Assembly (NCBI GenBank): GCA_029378245.1
Contig: JARKIF010000037.1
Span: 186,001-250,000 of the forward strand
Source of the DNA: Roridomyces roridus
Taxonomy: Eukaryota; Basidiomycota; Agaricomycetes; Agaricales; Mycenaceae
Direction: 5' to 3'
Length of the DNA stretch: 64,000 bases
The stretch's first letter is position 1. The number at the start of each line of letters is the position of its first letter. Of the stretch, positions 11,332-21,101 are shown piece by piece. The notes under the pieces were generated by a model, which ran no database searches, was not told the origin of the DNA, and saw only the letters and a program-made list of their open reading frames with translations. The translations under genes and the position numbers were made by a program.

Positions 11332-11567
11332 GCTACTACCAGCACTGGTGGCCCGACGAGGATGAGGAGGACCAGATGCTGGTGGACGCGGAGCGGGAGG
11401 TGGGGATGGCGGGAGGGGAGGAGCCCACGCGGCAAGCAGATGATGATGAGGACCACTCGGAGGGCGAGGATGATGAAGCGCATGATGAGCAGGTTTCGGA
11501 CTTGCTCTTCAAGATCGCCGGCCTTGGGATTGATGCGGAGGAACGCGGAGAGAGTATCACAGAGTAA
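11332..11567 (+). pseudogene. Truncated acidic ORF abutting the right end of the KDZ element
   Basis: An open frame of ~78 codons starts right after a stop at the second 'cattataatg' and runs to a TAA at 11,565. It reads 'YYQHWWPDEDEEDQMLVDAE', then an acidic stretch, then 'DLLFKIAGLGIDAEERGE'. The only Met is at 11,376. Composition (Asp/Glu-rich then a hydrophobic helix) looks like the C-terminus of a real protein. Most likely it is the 3' end of a gene cut by the transposon, or a further cargo gene end. The other half would lie left of the window. Confidence 0.4.
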
Positions 11568-12660
11568 AATGTAGTTATTCAAATAATTTCCTTTTTGAGC
11601 TAAGATCATGATGCGGGATCAGTCGGCACGACTTTATTGCGACTCTACTACATGGGACTTGTACTTGGTAAGTCCATACTGGTATATCGCGACTTTATTG
11701 CAGCATTTGTCGCGCTCTTTATCGCGCCATAGGGAACCGGCCTCTATCCCCTCCAATTAGAATGGACACCGCCATGGAATGTCCTCTCCTATTAGAGGGC
11801 ATATATAGGTCCCAGAGGTGAGAGGATTTGGAGGAGCGATGGGAATGTGGCCCGGGGGTGGGGAGCCTGGTCAAAATCGGACATGGTAGAGTCGGTATTT
11901 CGCTTTCTTCCTGCCCTCCTCCATCTCTCACTGCCCCACCCAATTTACCACTGCACCACCATCTGGCCGTTGACCGTGACGCCGGAACTGGGAGGCATCC
12001 TGATTCCTGCGAGTCCCACACCTTCATCTCACGGCTGCACGACGACTCCGAACCGTTCCCGAAGCTCACCTCGTCATCAATCGTGGAGAGGACGACGAAC
12101 CCCCCTGTCTCTGCGTCGTGTGTACGGCGGCGGTATTTTGGTGCCTCTATCCGGGCAGGCGGGCTCAGTGAAAGCGCTCCGAGTCGTGTGTAGCCGCTCC
12201 GAGCACCGGCTCATCCCGTGGATTCCTCCACTAGATTGGATCCTTTTTTCGTACTCTAGACACTGTGTAGATACCATGTAGGTGACTCCAGAAGGCTTCC
12301 TATGTCCTTTTCTCGAGCACAGACGCGCCCGCTCGCGCGACAAAGATAATTTTATCTAGCCGAATTCAATGAAAACGAGATTTGATCGGAGTGGTAACAA
12401 TGCACTCAACATTGATTTCGAGTTTGTTGTTGGCAATATCGCGCCATTTGTTTGCCAGATGCCTCCAAATCACACCGATTGCCAGAGGACCGTGAAGAAG
12501 GTACTATCACCTGCACCCAAAAGTGGTACTTAGTTGTTGTCGAAGAGCACTGGAACCTTTGACGAAGAGCCGCTCTGTGACACTGTACACAAAAACGAGC
12601 AAAAGCCGAAAGGGAGAGATCGCCAGAATGAAGAGACAAAGTGAGCAACACGGGATGCAT
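11568..12660. other. Intergenic stretch without convincing gene
   Basis: Open frames here (for example 11,847-12,281 plus) show no domain and no exon logic. A short direct repeat 'cgactttattgc' occurs at about 11,628 and 11,687. The rest is unremarkable up to the first tRNA-like remnant. Confidence 0.6.
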
Positions 12661-12663
12661 CGA

Positions 12664-12713
12664 TGCTTTGGACAGGAATCGATCCCCCGGCCGACGGGTT
12701 ACCGAAGCAAAGC
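12664..12713 (-). pseudogene. tRNA-Gly-like remnant (minus strand copy 1)
   Basis: Read on the minus strand it begins GCTTTG, contains a T-arm with loop-like 'ATCGATT' between G-rich and C-rich arms, and ends CCAAAGCA. That is the same acceptor stem as the intact tRNA-Gly at 16,782. At ~50 nt it lacks a D-arm and anticodon arm. Confidence 0.6.
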
Positions 12714-12980
12714 AACGCCCGTCGCTGCAAACTGGGATCCAGAAAGCAAGCTTCCATTCCCTAAAAGGAGAGAACACAACCATTGACGCTCCGAGCAAAA
12801 TGACTTGGTCAACCCTGAAACCTCTAAAGAGGATTGAGAATCAAGTAGCCGCTGCGCCGATCCTCTCGAGTTCGAGACTCCCACACCGACATCCCAGGAG
12901 GTACTTCAAGCTCGAGATACGTATCATTAGCAGTCCGGGCAAGAACAAAACAAAAAGCAAACACTATTGGAATCTCAATG

Positions 12981-13035
12981 TCTTGGGGGAATCGAACCCC
13001 CGGACCTTTCCAGCAGCGTTGCAAGCTGGAGAAGT
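12981..13035 (-). pseudogene. tRNA-like remnant (minus strand copy 2)
   Basis: On the minus strand a perfect T-arm (GGGGG-TTCGATT-CCCCC) is followed by AAGAC. It is preceded by a hairpin 'CCAGCTTGCAACGCTG' that resembles an anticodon arm with GCA. No matching 5' acceptor strand is present, so this is a broken copy. Confidence 0.5.
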
Positions 13036-13176
13036 AAGCCAAGCCTGACTTTTTTTATGGATGCAGAGGCACGAGCGGGAAGAATCAAAGCAATCCATTC
13101 GCCTCGGAGGAATTTGAATCTGCCAGCGCACAGGAGAGGTCGAACAAAAAGTTTAAGATTGATCAGAGCGGTTTAT

Positions 13177-13226
13177 GACTTGGCGGGAATCGAACCCCGA
13201 GCGGCTCGTCGTGCCAGCCCCAAAGC
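13177..13226 (-). pseudogene. tRNA-Gly-like remnant (minus strand copy 3)
   Basis: On the minus strand GCTTTGG is followed ~25 nt later by 'CGGGGTTCGATTCCCG' and then CCAAGTC. Acceptor arm and T-arm are retained, the middle is lost, and the 3' acceptor strand is partly mutated relative to CCAAAGC. Confidence 0.55.
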
Positions 13227-13453
13227 AATCCCACAACTCTGAGAAGATGCAGACGAGCACCTACACTTACCCATGCAATGATTCATTCATTCGTTCACCC
13301 TCACCGAGCAGTCCAACGAAAAGCAAGAATCAAGATAGAATAAGAATACGTGTAAACAAAGGTCGGCAACTAAATACCAGTCCATCCAATCCACTCCGTC
13401 AGTTTAGAATATCATACACCTCCCATCGATTCATTGATTCACCCCACTCCACG

Positions 13454-14499
13454 TCATGATGACGAAGACGACGGGCGGGGAGTAGGTGATGAAGATGAAG
13501 AACGGGATATTGACGGTGCGCGTCGGTTTGAGGGTGGGGACGGGCGGCGGTACGTCTGCGGGAGGGTAATCAGTACTGTTTTCTATCAAGAGATGGAGAT
13601 GCAGAAGACGGAGATGATGGAGATGTGGATGGAAGATGGGTGAGCGGGAGAGGTAAATCGGAATCTGATGGCTGCCAGCACAGCGCAGCAGATCACCGCC
13701 GACGAGCACGGCGACGGAGGCCGCACGCCATGACCGACGGGCAGGGCCGGTGCGTCCCTTCCCTGCAGCGGTCATCGGCCCTGCCCGTCGGTCATGCATC
13801 CCCAATCGCATGACGCACGACTCCGCAGAGATTCTCCGTGCCACGTCATCACCAGCTCAGCGGTTCCGTGAAAGAAGCTGCAGCGTCGGCTCCGGGAGGG
13901 TGGGTCCGGCGCCGAGGTAAAGACGGACGGAGTAGATGCGGGAGTACGGGAAGGAGGGAGAACAAAGAAAGAAAGACACGCACATGCCGACTCATAATCA
14001 TCTTGGCCATCGACGCAGGTGGACACGAGTAAAGCGCCGGTAGAGGAGCTTCGACACCGACTCGGAGGTGAGGAGCGAGTGCAGGCTCTGGTCGACGGAC
14101 GGGGCCTGCGCGGGTGGGTGCGCGGCCGTTGGGTAGCGGTAGAGGCATATTAGGTTTTGTCGTAGTGGTAGTCGTAGGCGTTTTGGATTTCGTTTCCATG
14201 ACGGGGACCGGGGCAGCTGGGAGCGTCTCCCATGTGAGGCGTGGCAGCCACGAGAAGCGGCCGTGAGACGCAGTGGGGGTCTCAGCAGCGGGGAGGGCCG
14301 TCTTGGCTGCGACGAGCTTCTCCTGCACCTGAATAGGTACGACGAGTGCTGGACGGGGAAGGAAGCGGCGTGCGAGGGTGAGGAGGATGAGGGAGGCGAG
14401 GAAGGCGAGTGGAAGGCGGAGGGCATGGAGCCACGTGGCGGGCTCGGGCATGCTGGCCAAGGCCACGTCGGTGACGGAGGTGGCTGGTAGGATGAACAT
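13454..14499 (-). CDS. Conserved fungal small single-TM protein, 205 aa (function unknown)
   Basis: Exon 1 (14499-13984) starts 'MFILPATSVTDVALASMPE' and has one hydrophobic helix ('LPLAFLASLILLTLA') near residues 28-45, a Thr/Pro-rich linker, and ends with the conserved-looking 'PASMAKMIMSRH'. Exon 2 (13555-13454) continues in phase as 'TYRRPSPPSNRRAPS' and ends in a Ser run. 'SMAKMIMSRHTYRRP' is a block I recall from uncharacterised agaric proteins, which fixes the join across an intron of 428 nt. Every other intron in the window is about 30-90 nt. The protein is probably a single-pass membrane protein with a cytosolic basic tail (inference). Alternative shorter splicing at 13,878 would give a C-terminus without the TYRRP motif. 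Confidence 0.6.
13729..13796. repeat. Perfect 20-bp inverted repeat inside the long intron
   Basis: Arms 13,729-13,748 and 13,777-13,796 are exact reverse complements (20 of 20) with a 28-nt loop. Transcribed in either direction they form a strong hairpin. The hairpin lies inside the 428-nt intron of the 13,454-14,499 gene. Confidence 0.9.
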
Positions 14500-14985
14500 G
14501 GTCTGGTCTCGCTCGGGATGAGGGATGAGACGGACGGACGGCGTCGACGAGGAAGGGAAGCGACGAGGACGGGGCGTGGGGCGTAGAGGGAAGATCCACG
14601 TATATGTACCGTTGCTTGCCGGTGTTGATCCGGTGTCGACGGTTACCGCCTTCATTATGCCCATGGGAACGGACTTTCATCATCGCAACACATGCTTGCT
14701 TTCCACGACGTTTCTCCCCAGAATTATCCCTCACCTGGTCAGCCCATCCTCATCGTACCTTCTTGCAACGGTCCGTCCGCGCTTCTCTCATCACAAGGCC
14801 GCAGCAACGGCTTTATCTCGCCGGACACACCGCAATTACAATCCAATAATGCTCCGTGGCTGACGCTCTCAATGAATCAAGCATCTTCATTCCCTCGGAC
14901 ACGGCATTTAGCCCCGCCTGCAATCAGCTCCCGCGCTATGCCCTCTAATGTGCCTGCATTTACATCCCCTTGCCGCCGATACACC
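14500..14985. other. Intergenic; nothing convincing
   Basis: Upstream region of the small TM protein. Long frames on the plus strand read into the tRNA-like copy at ~15,010 and are not coding. Confidence 0.5.
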
Positions 14986-15007
14986 CTTGGACGACAGATT
15001 CCTCAGC

Positions 15008-15079
15008 GCCGTGTGGGTCGTTGCCATCACACGAAACACCAGGCGATGGGTGGGTTCGATTCCCTCCAACGCGTTAGCG
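15008..15079 (+). pseudogene. tRNA-Gly(GCC)-like remnant (plus strand)
   Basis: It contains 'GGTCGTTGCCATCACACG', a typical GCC anticodon arm, followed ~20 nt later by a T-arm 'GGGTTCGATTCCC' and 'TCCAACGC'. The 5' acceptor and D-arm are not recognisable. Confidence 0.5.
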
Positions 15080-15340
15080 GAAGTCATGCAGAACTTTTCT
15101 TATTTGGCCCAAACATCCAGTACACCACCAACTCGTGCCGAATTGAGACCGACGTCAAAGCAAGATGTCGTATCAGTGTTTCTTGGTGATGTAAAAATGG
15201 AATAGCCTCGACGTCAATTCGATGTAACTCCCGCAGCGTCGATTTAAGGTGGAAACGACGTCGTATCGAGTACCTCGCCAACGTCTATCTGGGCACACTG
15301 CCCGATGTTATATCAACAATTTTTCAACGGAAGTTCTCCA

Positions 15341-15411
15341 GCGGACTTGCAAGGGGGCATCGGGATCGGAATTTCGGATATAGGGTCGAAAAGTGCCCCC
15401 TTGCGGACTTG
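15341..15411. repeat. Short inverted repeat flanked by direct 9-mers
   Basis: 'gcaagggggca' (15,349-15,359) and its reverse complement (15,394-15,404) form an 11-bp stem with a 34-nt loop. The direct repeat 'gcggacttg' overlaps both outer edges (15,341 and 15,403). Confidence 0.6.
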
Positions 15412-16780
15412 AATGATTTACATGATTAAAAACAGTTTGAATTTTGAGTGTTTGCCTTGTACTTCTAAGTACACGGTAATTTGTGCTGAAGCCAGAACTT
15501 TGTGCACTGTAGGGGGCGCGGCGCGCCTTTGAGCCGAGCTGCGAGCAAGAGCCGAGAGACTCGGGCTGTCATCCGCGCTTGGAAGCGAGGAAGGTTTGTT
15601 GAATGCGCGTGATCAATCACGTGGGTTGGTCAACACTTGTCGTCTCCCACTTCTTTCCTCCTGCCACCACCCACTCCTGCTCGTCAACCGAGCATCAACA
15701 ACTGACCTCGCCTTGGCCCAGCACACCGCCGACCCCACAACACCCTTGCAGTATCCTGTGCTCACCCTGCAAGGCGCCGTCGCTCTTGTCACTCGGACTC
15801 GTGCATGCCAACTCATCGGCGACCTCAAGGCAAACATCCGGGACCTCAAGACAATCACCCTGGTTTCACCTTAGGCATCCACACGCAAGCCGATGAAGCT
15901 CACACTCCTTACTACGTCCTCCGTCCGCCCCACATCCGCCTTCGTGTCGACACGATTCCATGAAGCATGCTCCGAGTCCTCGTTCCCCTTCCCTTCCCTC
16001 CCTTCAATTCCCTTCCCTTCCCTTCCCTCCCTTCCCTCTCTCCCTCTCCCCCTTGGATCCAAGGTCTCTCCTTGTCCTCTCAAGTCACAGTGAGGACGCA
16101 TGCCTGTATACGTACCCTTGACAACGAGCCGATATCTGCAATGCCGGAACCTATACGTAACTCCAGTGCAAGATTTCGGCTGCTAGTTTCCTCAAGCCTC
16201 ACGGAATCCCCGTCACGCCGTGATAACGAACGTCAATGTTCGTGCTTCAACCTCAAGCCACAACTCACCACCCAACCGGCCTACAAATTGCATTCCCAAA
16301 CATTCAGCTCGGGTAACCTTCGGCCGCGTTCTCGTGAGCAGGGCATTAGAGTGTAGATGCTGGGCTGTCTGTCGTATGCACGCTGTTTGTTTCCGTAGCT
16401 TTCCAATCTATTCTTTTCCCTGCATATCGAATGTGTGTGCTTCTGAGAATTATATATATTGATCAATATTCGAGCTCTCCCTGACTGCAGCAACTGCATT
16501 ATTTCGAGGTAAGGAGTCGACATCGATCCGACGTCGGTGTCAATTGACGCTCGAATGTTAGCAGTTTTGACGGGTATTTCGACGTCGGAAGTGTATTAAT
16601 CTGATGTGGCGCAGAATCATCGTTTGACGTTCTCTCCCGACGTCAACTCAACGCGTCTTCGGATCGGTGGTGTACTTACTCTCAACACTCTCTGCTACAT
16701 CCTCTTCCCACTCCCTCCCTTCGACAACCTCTCAACTACCTGTAGTTGACCTGTAATTCCGTCAAATTGTGTTCTCACGC
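15412..16780. other. Intergenic with pyrimidine-rich tract and GACGTC clusters
   Basis: No convincing gene. A C/T-only tract with repeated 'cttcc' units spans about 15,984-16,052. Three GACGTC sites lie in 16,528-16,645; three more lie just upstream at 15,152-15,262. Confidence 0.5.
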
Positions 16781-16781
16781 C

Positions 16782-16878
16782 GCTTTGGTGGGGTAGTGGT
16801 AACCTGGGTTGTTGCCATCGACAAAGAGGGAAGCTATTTCGTCTCGACCCGCCGGGGGTTCGATTCCCTCCCAAAGCA
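16782..16878 (+). tRNA. tRNA-Gly(GCC) with 26-nt intron
   Basis: A full cloverleaf can be drawn. The acceptor GCTTTGG pairs perfectly with CCAAAGC, discriminator A. The D-stem GGGT/ACCT encloses AGTGGTA. The anticodon stem GGTTG/CGACC has loop T-T-GCC-A, interrupted after position 37 by 26 nt (16,818-16,843). The T-arm is GGGGG-TTCGATT-CCCTC. The mature length would be 71 nt, normal for tRNA-Gly. The sequence TCGAC occurs at both the start of the intron and the 3' side of the splice, so the insert could also have arisen by slippage. It heads the forward array of decayed copies. Confidence 0.75.
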
Positions 16879-16899
16879 GTCACTCTTTCCATCTGTTTT

Positions 16900-19110
16900 T
16901 CTCTGGCTTTCTTTCTTTGTTTCTGCACACCCTCCTCTTCCATCTAAGGGCGTCGGTGCCGCCTCTTCGCGAGGACATGTATCGGAATCCTAACCGCAAT
17001 TCGAATCTCGCGCTTGGGTCCTCGGCGTCACTGGGTTTTCGATCTCGACCTTCCAAACAACCGGCTGCGGCTTGTCATGCACCATACACGGGCGGGCTGT
17101 GACTACTCTACGTGCTCACCGATCCGAGCAAAAAACTGTCTGTGCTTTGTCTGCGTCTGAACAATGAGTTCACCCGTTGTGGGTTCGATTCCCTTCCAAA
17201 GCATACTTTGTAGCCCATCAAGTTTTTCTTTCCTCCGCTGTAGCCTCGCCTCCCCTTCTCGCGGCGATGGATGTATCATGCATATGCGAACTGCATTCGA
17301 GTGTCGCGCTTGCGTCCTCGGCGTCGCTGAGTTTGACTACGGATTACTTACAGCCTCATCGATTCCGGACAATCATGCCTAGAGGATTCACTGCCACACT
17401 CGTCTCCGCGCAGGGTTAAGTATTCCAAAATCATCTGTGCTTTGTCTGGTCCTGGGTTACCGACGTCCGACGATGGGTCCTGGCAGCCCGGGTTCGATTC
17501 AATGAACCCCATACGCACTAGACCGATTTGACCTTCCTTTGTTACGCATTCGGGCTTTGGTCGTCGCGGAGTTTCCAATTTTTGGCCATCCACAGAACAG
17601 TCTATGCTTGGGGGCTTCACTGCAATGTTCTCAATTTCCGCACCTCCTTCAAAGTACACCGTCGGGTTATTTCAAAACTGTCTTGTGCAACTGCTTTGTC
17701 GGCCATGGTCGCCGATCAGTCTGCCGGGGGTTCGATTCCCTCCCATAGCATTCCCGATTACCCTTCTTTTTCTCGGGCTTTCTTTGTTTGTTTCTGGACG
17801 CCCTCCAGGGCGTCGGTACCTCCTCTTCGCGAGGACATGTATCGGAATCCTAACCGCAATTCGAATCGAGCGCTTGGGTCTTCGGCGTCGACTACAGACT
17901 TACTCATCGATCCCAGCAATTATGGACGAGTCTCTCTGCTGCTCTGGGTCCCGGCGCGGGTTCGATTCCCTCCCGAAGCATAAGTACGACGAACACATCT
18001 TTTTGTCTTTCTCTTCTATCCTCGGACAACTTCTTACAACCAAATACAAATCAATTTCGCGCTAGCGTCCGTTTGACTCCTCATTGCCACTCAACCGATC
18101 CGGGCAAGCATACCTAGGGAGGGATTCACGCCATTGGTGTGACGATGTAAAAAGATACTTTTCAAAATCCGATCAGGCTTGGCTTTGGCCCACCTCCTTC
18201 GAAATCACTCGGCCGTTTCAACACTGACAGTGTACACTGCAAGTGCTTTGTGTGCCATATTGCATCGCCCGGGGTTCGATTCCCTGCCAAAGCATCAACC
18301 GGCTGTCATTTGACCATCGCTTTTTGGGGATCGGGAAACCACCGGCCCTCTTTCAGTGTCGCCTCCACAAAACCCTTGAACTACCCACCGAGCCGAGCAG
18401 GCATGCCTGAGATGTCCGATTCGATTCCCGCCCAAAGTATAGGGCCTTGATGTCGGCTTTTTTTGCTCTCTTTCTCCGTCAGCCTCATTCACCCAGCGCT
18501 GATCCAATTCCCTCCCCATCGTAAATCTGGGCATCTTTGACCTCGGGGCCTCGGTACCTCCTTTAAATTTTCTTGGGCGAATGCATGATACTGTGACTCC
18601 ATTCGAACTTCGCGCTGGCGTGTGGGTTTTCGGTCGTTGGCCATTCATACACCGTACACCGACGCGGGCCTTTGACTGCGCGCTCACCGATCCGAGCAGC
18701 ATGATTCACTGCACTACACTGCTCTCGATTTGTACTTACACCTCCTTCCATAACTAGGCAGGGTTACTCCAGAACTGTCTGTGCATGAACGGGGGTTCGA
18801 ATCCCTCCCAAAGCATACTGGGCTATGCTTTGTGGTCTTCCTTTTTCTCCCTCTCTTGAGCCTCGGCAAGCTCTCTTCGCCTACCACTTCAATTCCCCCT
18901 CCGTATCCACGAAACCGGATCTTTGTACACCATACACCGCAGGGGATTTGACTGTGCGCTCACCGACCCCAGCAAGCATTCATTCCACTGCTCTGAATCC
19001 CCACACCTCCTTCGAAAGGACCACGCAGGGTTATTCCAAAATTGGTGCTGCTTTGTCTGCGTCTCGGTGGCCGCCGGGGGTTCGATTCCCACCGAAGCAT
19101 TGACTCTTGC
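16900..19110 (+). repeat. Degenerate tandem array of tRNA-Gly-derived units
   Basis: Unit ends with 'GGTTCGATTCCC' plus CCAAAGCA or close variants recur near 17,205, 17,470-17,500, 17,750, 17,980, 18,296, 18,440, 18,816 and 19,100. Most are preceded at ~50-60 nt by GCTTTGT. Between them lies shared filler: 'accgatccgagca' (17,119; 18,097; 18,389; 18,687; 18,962; 19,217), a 'tccttcgaaa...gcagggttattccaaaactg' type segment before each tRNA part, and an 80-bp block seen at 16,947 and 17,812 ('cttcgcgaggacatgtatcg'). Units are 200-350 bp and clearly diverged from each other. Most lack D- and anticodon arms, so they are not functional tRNAs. Confidence 0.75.
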
Positions 19111-19541
19111 TCCTCCGGGTTTGCCTTTTTCGCATACCTTGTTGTCGATGCATTTCCGCAGGCTCCTGAATATTGAGTCCTGATCCTCACCACATTCGAC
19201 TGACTCCCATCCTCCGCACCCCGCCCGATCCGAGCATCCTGAATTCGAATTCCCACACAACCCGAGCCGACGTCGCGGCGCCTTGATTTGCGTAGCTTGT
19301 CTAATGTCGCGCTTCTGGGGCCTGCGTTAACCCTCGTAAGGCAGCTGGCCCCACCGACTTGATTTTTTTCTACACATCGAGCAGCCAGGAGAATTGATTC
19401 GCACATGTCCCTCCCCTTCCCTTCGACAGCCCTGGACAAGGCAGGGTTATTTCGAAACTGGTTATGTAAGATGCTTTCCGGCCCTATCCACTCGTGGATG
19501 GAGAAAGAAAATGAGACAGAGCCAGCGGGAGCAAAAGAATT

Positions 19542-19645
19542 TGATTGGAGTGGGATTCGAACCCACGCCCGTGAAGACCAGAATAGTTGCATCTGCAAGA
19601 TGCTGGTCCTGAATCTGGCGCCTTAGACCACTCGGCCATCCAACC
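19542..19645 (-). tRNA. tRNA-Leu(CAG) with intron
   Basis: On the minus strand the acceptor GGTTGGA pairs with TCCAATC (one G-T), discriminator A. The D-arm is GCC-GAGTGGTCTAA-GGC. The anticodon stem CCAGA/TCTGG has loop TTCAGG, giving anticodon CAG, with an intron of about 24 nt after position 37. A longer class II variable region follows, then a T-arm GTGGG-TTCGAAT-CCCAC. The intron plus anticodon arm can extend the pairing (ACCAGCATCTTGCAGATG), as is usual for intron-containing tRNA-Leu. Confidence 0.9.
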
Positions 19646-19795
19646 CGTCGACAGGGACCAGATCCGCGGACTCTGAAAAAAGGGGGTATGTGCTGGACCG
19701 CTGGAAGTGAGTAAATACAAACCGCCTGGGAGTCGGGGCTACTGCGGTACAAGTCATTGCTTCGTGGGTCCCTGTCGTCTCTCTCACCCATCGTC

Positions 19796-20884
19796 ATGAC
19801 ATTCAAAGACGCCCCCTCGCCTTTCTCCGGCTCAAACCTCGACAACATTCTGAACATCGCACCGGATTTCATCCTCAGATCCAGCGATGGAGTGGATTTC
19901 CACGTACACAAGGACCTGCTCAAACTCGTATCTGGCTGCTTCGAGGGCATGTTTTCCTTCCCGGAGGCAGATAATGACGATAACGACGACGAAGGTGGGA
20001 CGCTTCGGCGGGACAGGAAGCCCGTTGTGAAAGTCACCGAGCCGAAATCGGTGCTGCACAAGCTTCTACTCCTCGCCTATCCAGCTCATGCACCAGGAGC
20101 CTATTCGCTCAAATACAAGGATCTGGACGATTTTGTCCCGTTGCACGAGGCTGCAGGGAAATACCAGTTCGCCACCGTTCAGCGCCTACTCGACCAGATG
20201 CTGAGCGACGCCACGCTCGTCGACGCGCACCCACATCGCGTGTTCGCCATTGCGCGGCTGTGTAATCTTCCCGAGGCAGCCCGAGCGGCAGCGGTCGCCA
20301 CACTCAAATTGGAGGCGCATCTTGTGGGAGACGAGTTTCCCGAGATGAAGCTTTTAAAGTGGACCGACGCGCACCAGTTGTTAACCTTCCATCGAGACTG
20401 TGCGGAGAGCGCAAAGAAGCTGCTGAAGGCCAACATTGAAGAGAAGGACAATAGGTATATGACGAAAGGCACCCGGGACGTCGACGGCGGCTGGGTGACA
20501 GATGATTTTCAATGGTACGCGTGGTGGGCCTCAAGTGGGCATCCGAGCTCCAGTGGATGTGGACCCAAAGTGGAGAAAGGTTCTTTCGTCGAGCCCGCAG
20601 AATGGTTCGCAGCCGTTGCCGCACGACTTGCAGATCGTCTTTACAAAGTACCCCACGGCAGCAGCATAACGGACGAACATGAATTCTTCACTGCGGCGGA
20701 GACAGAGAAACATGAGGCATGTTGGGAATGTGCTCGTCGGGGGATGCGCGACTACCGAATCTTCACACGGGATCTCAGCAAGCATATCAACAACTCTCAC
20801 AAATCGCACGGTGAGTGAACGAACTGCCATCACCGCGGCCGGTGATTGACTCGTATTCCCATAGCCCGACAAACTTTCGAATGA
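19796..20884 (+). CDS. BTB/POZ domain protein
   Basis: Start at 'MTFKDAPSPFSG'. Exon 1 runs to 20810 and a gtgagt...atag intron leads to a short exon 20865-20884 ending 'ARQTFE'. Residues ~20-125 show the BTB core ('PDFILRSSDGVDFHVHKDLL', then 'VSGCFEGMFSFPE' and 'VLHKLLLLAYPAHAP'). This is followed by helical repeats ('VFAIARLCNLPEAARAAAV') typical of agaric BTB proteins. The C-terminal third has a Cys pair 'HEACWECARRGM'. BTB proteins commonly act as adaptors for cullin-3 ligases; no partner can be inferred here. Length is ~345 aa, as usual in the family. The neighbouring tRNA-Leu lies 150 bp upstream on the other strand. Confidence 0.85.
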
Positions 20885-21101
20885 CGGAAGGAACAGTTTA
20901 CAACAGTCGGCAAGGGACTCGTCACTGCGATATCGATGCGCAAGGCCAAGTGAAGCTTGCCAGTTCGATAACCCGATTCCGAATCCCACCTATCCTATGC
21001 CAGTAAATATCCTTCAACGGTCAACCTGTATAAATAAATTCATCGTGATTTTGCGTTCCAACTTCGACCTTGCCTTTTCCACTACCACCAATAAAAATAA
21101 A

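Noticed and set aside
14692..15189. 165-aa plus-strand ORF
   Set aside because: It reads through a tRNA-like remnant at ~15,010-15,079, has no domain and no conserved composition; chance frame.
15984..16052. C/T-rich tract as a telomere-like or origin element
   Set aside because: Simple pyrimidine repeat of 'cttcc' units; low-complexity sequence explains it.
17528..18065. Overlapping ORFs of ~150 aa in the tRNA-like array, including 'GGSIPSHS' and 'RGFDSLP' strings
   Set aside because: These strings are translations of the repeated T-arm 'gggttcgattccc' and appear wherever that repeat falls in frame; not coding.
12664..19101. CRISPR array
   Set aside because: Repeats are long, diverged, irregularly spaced and tRNA-derived, and the DNA is eukaryotic.
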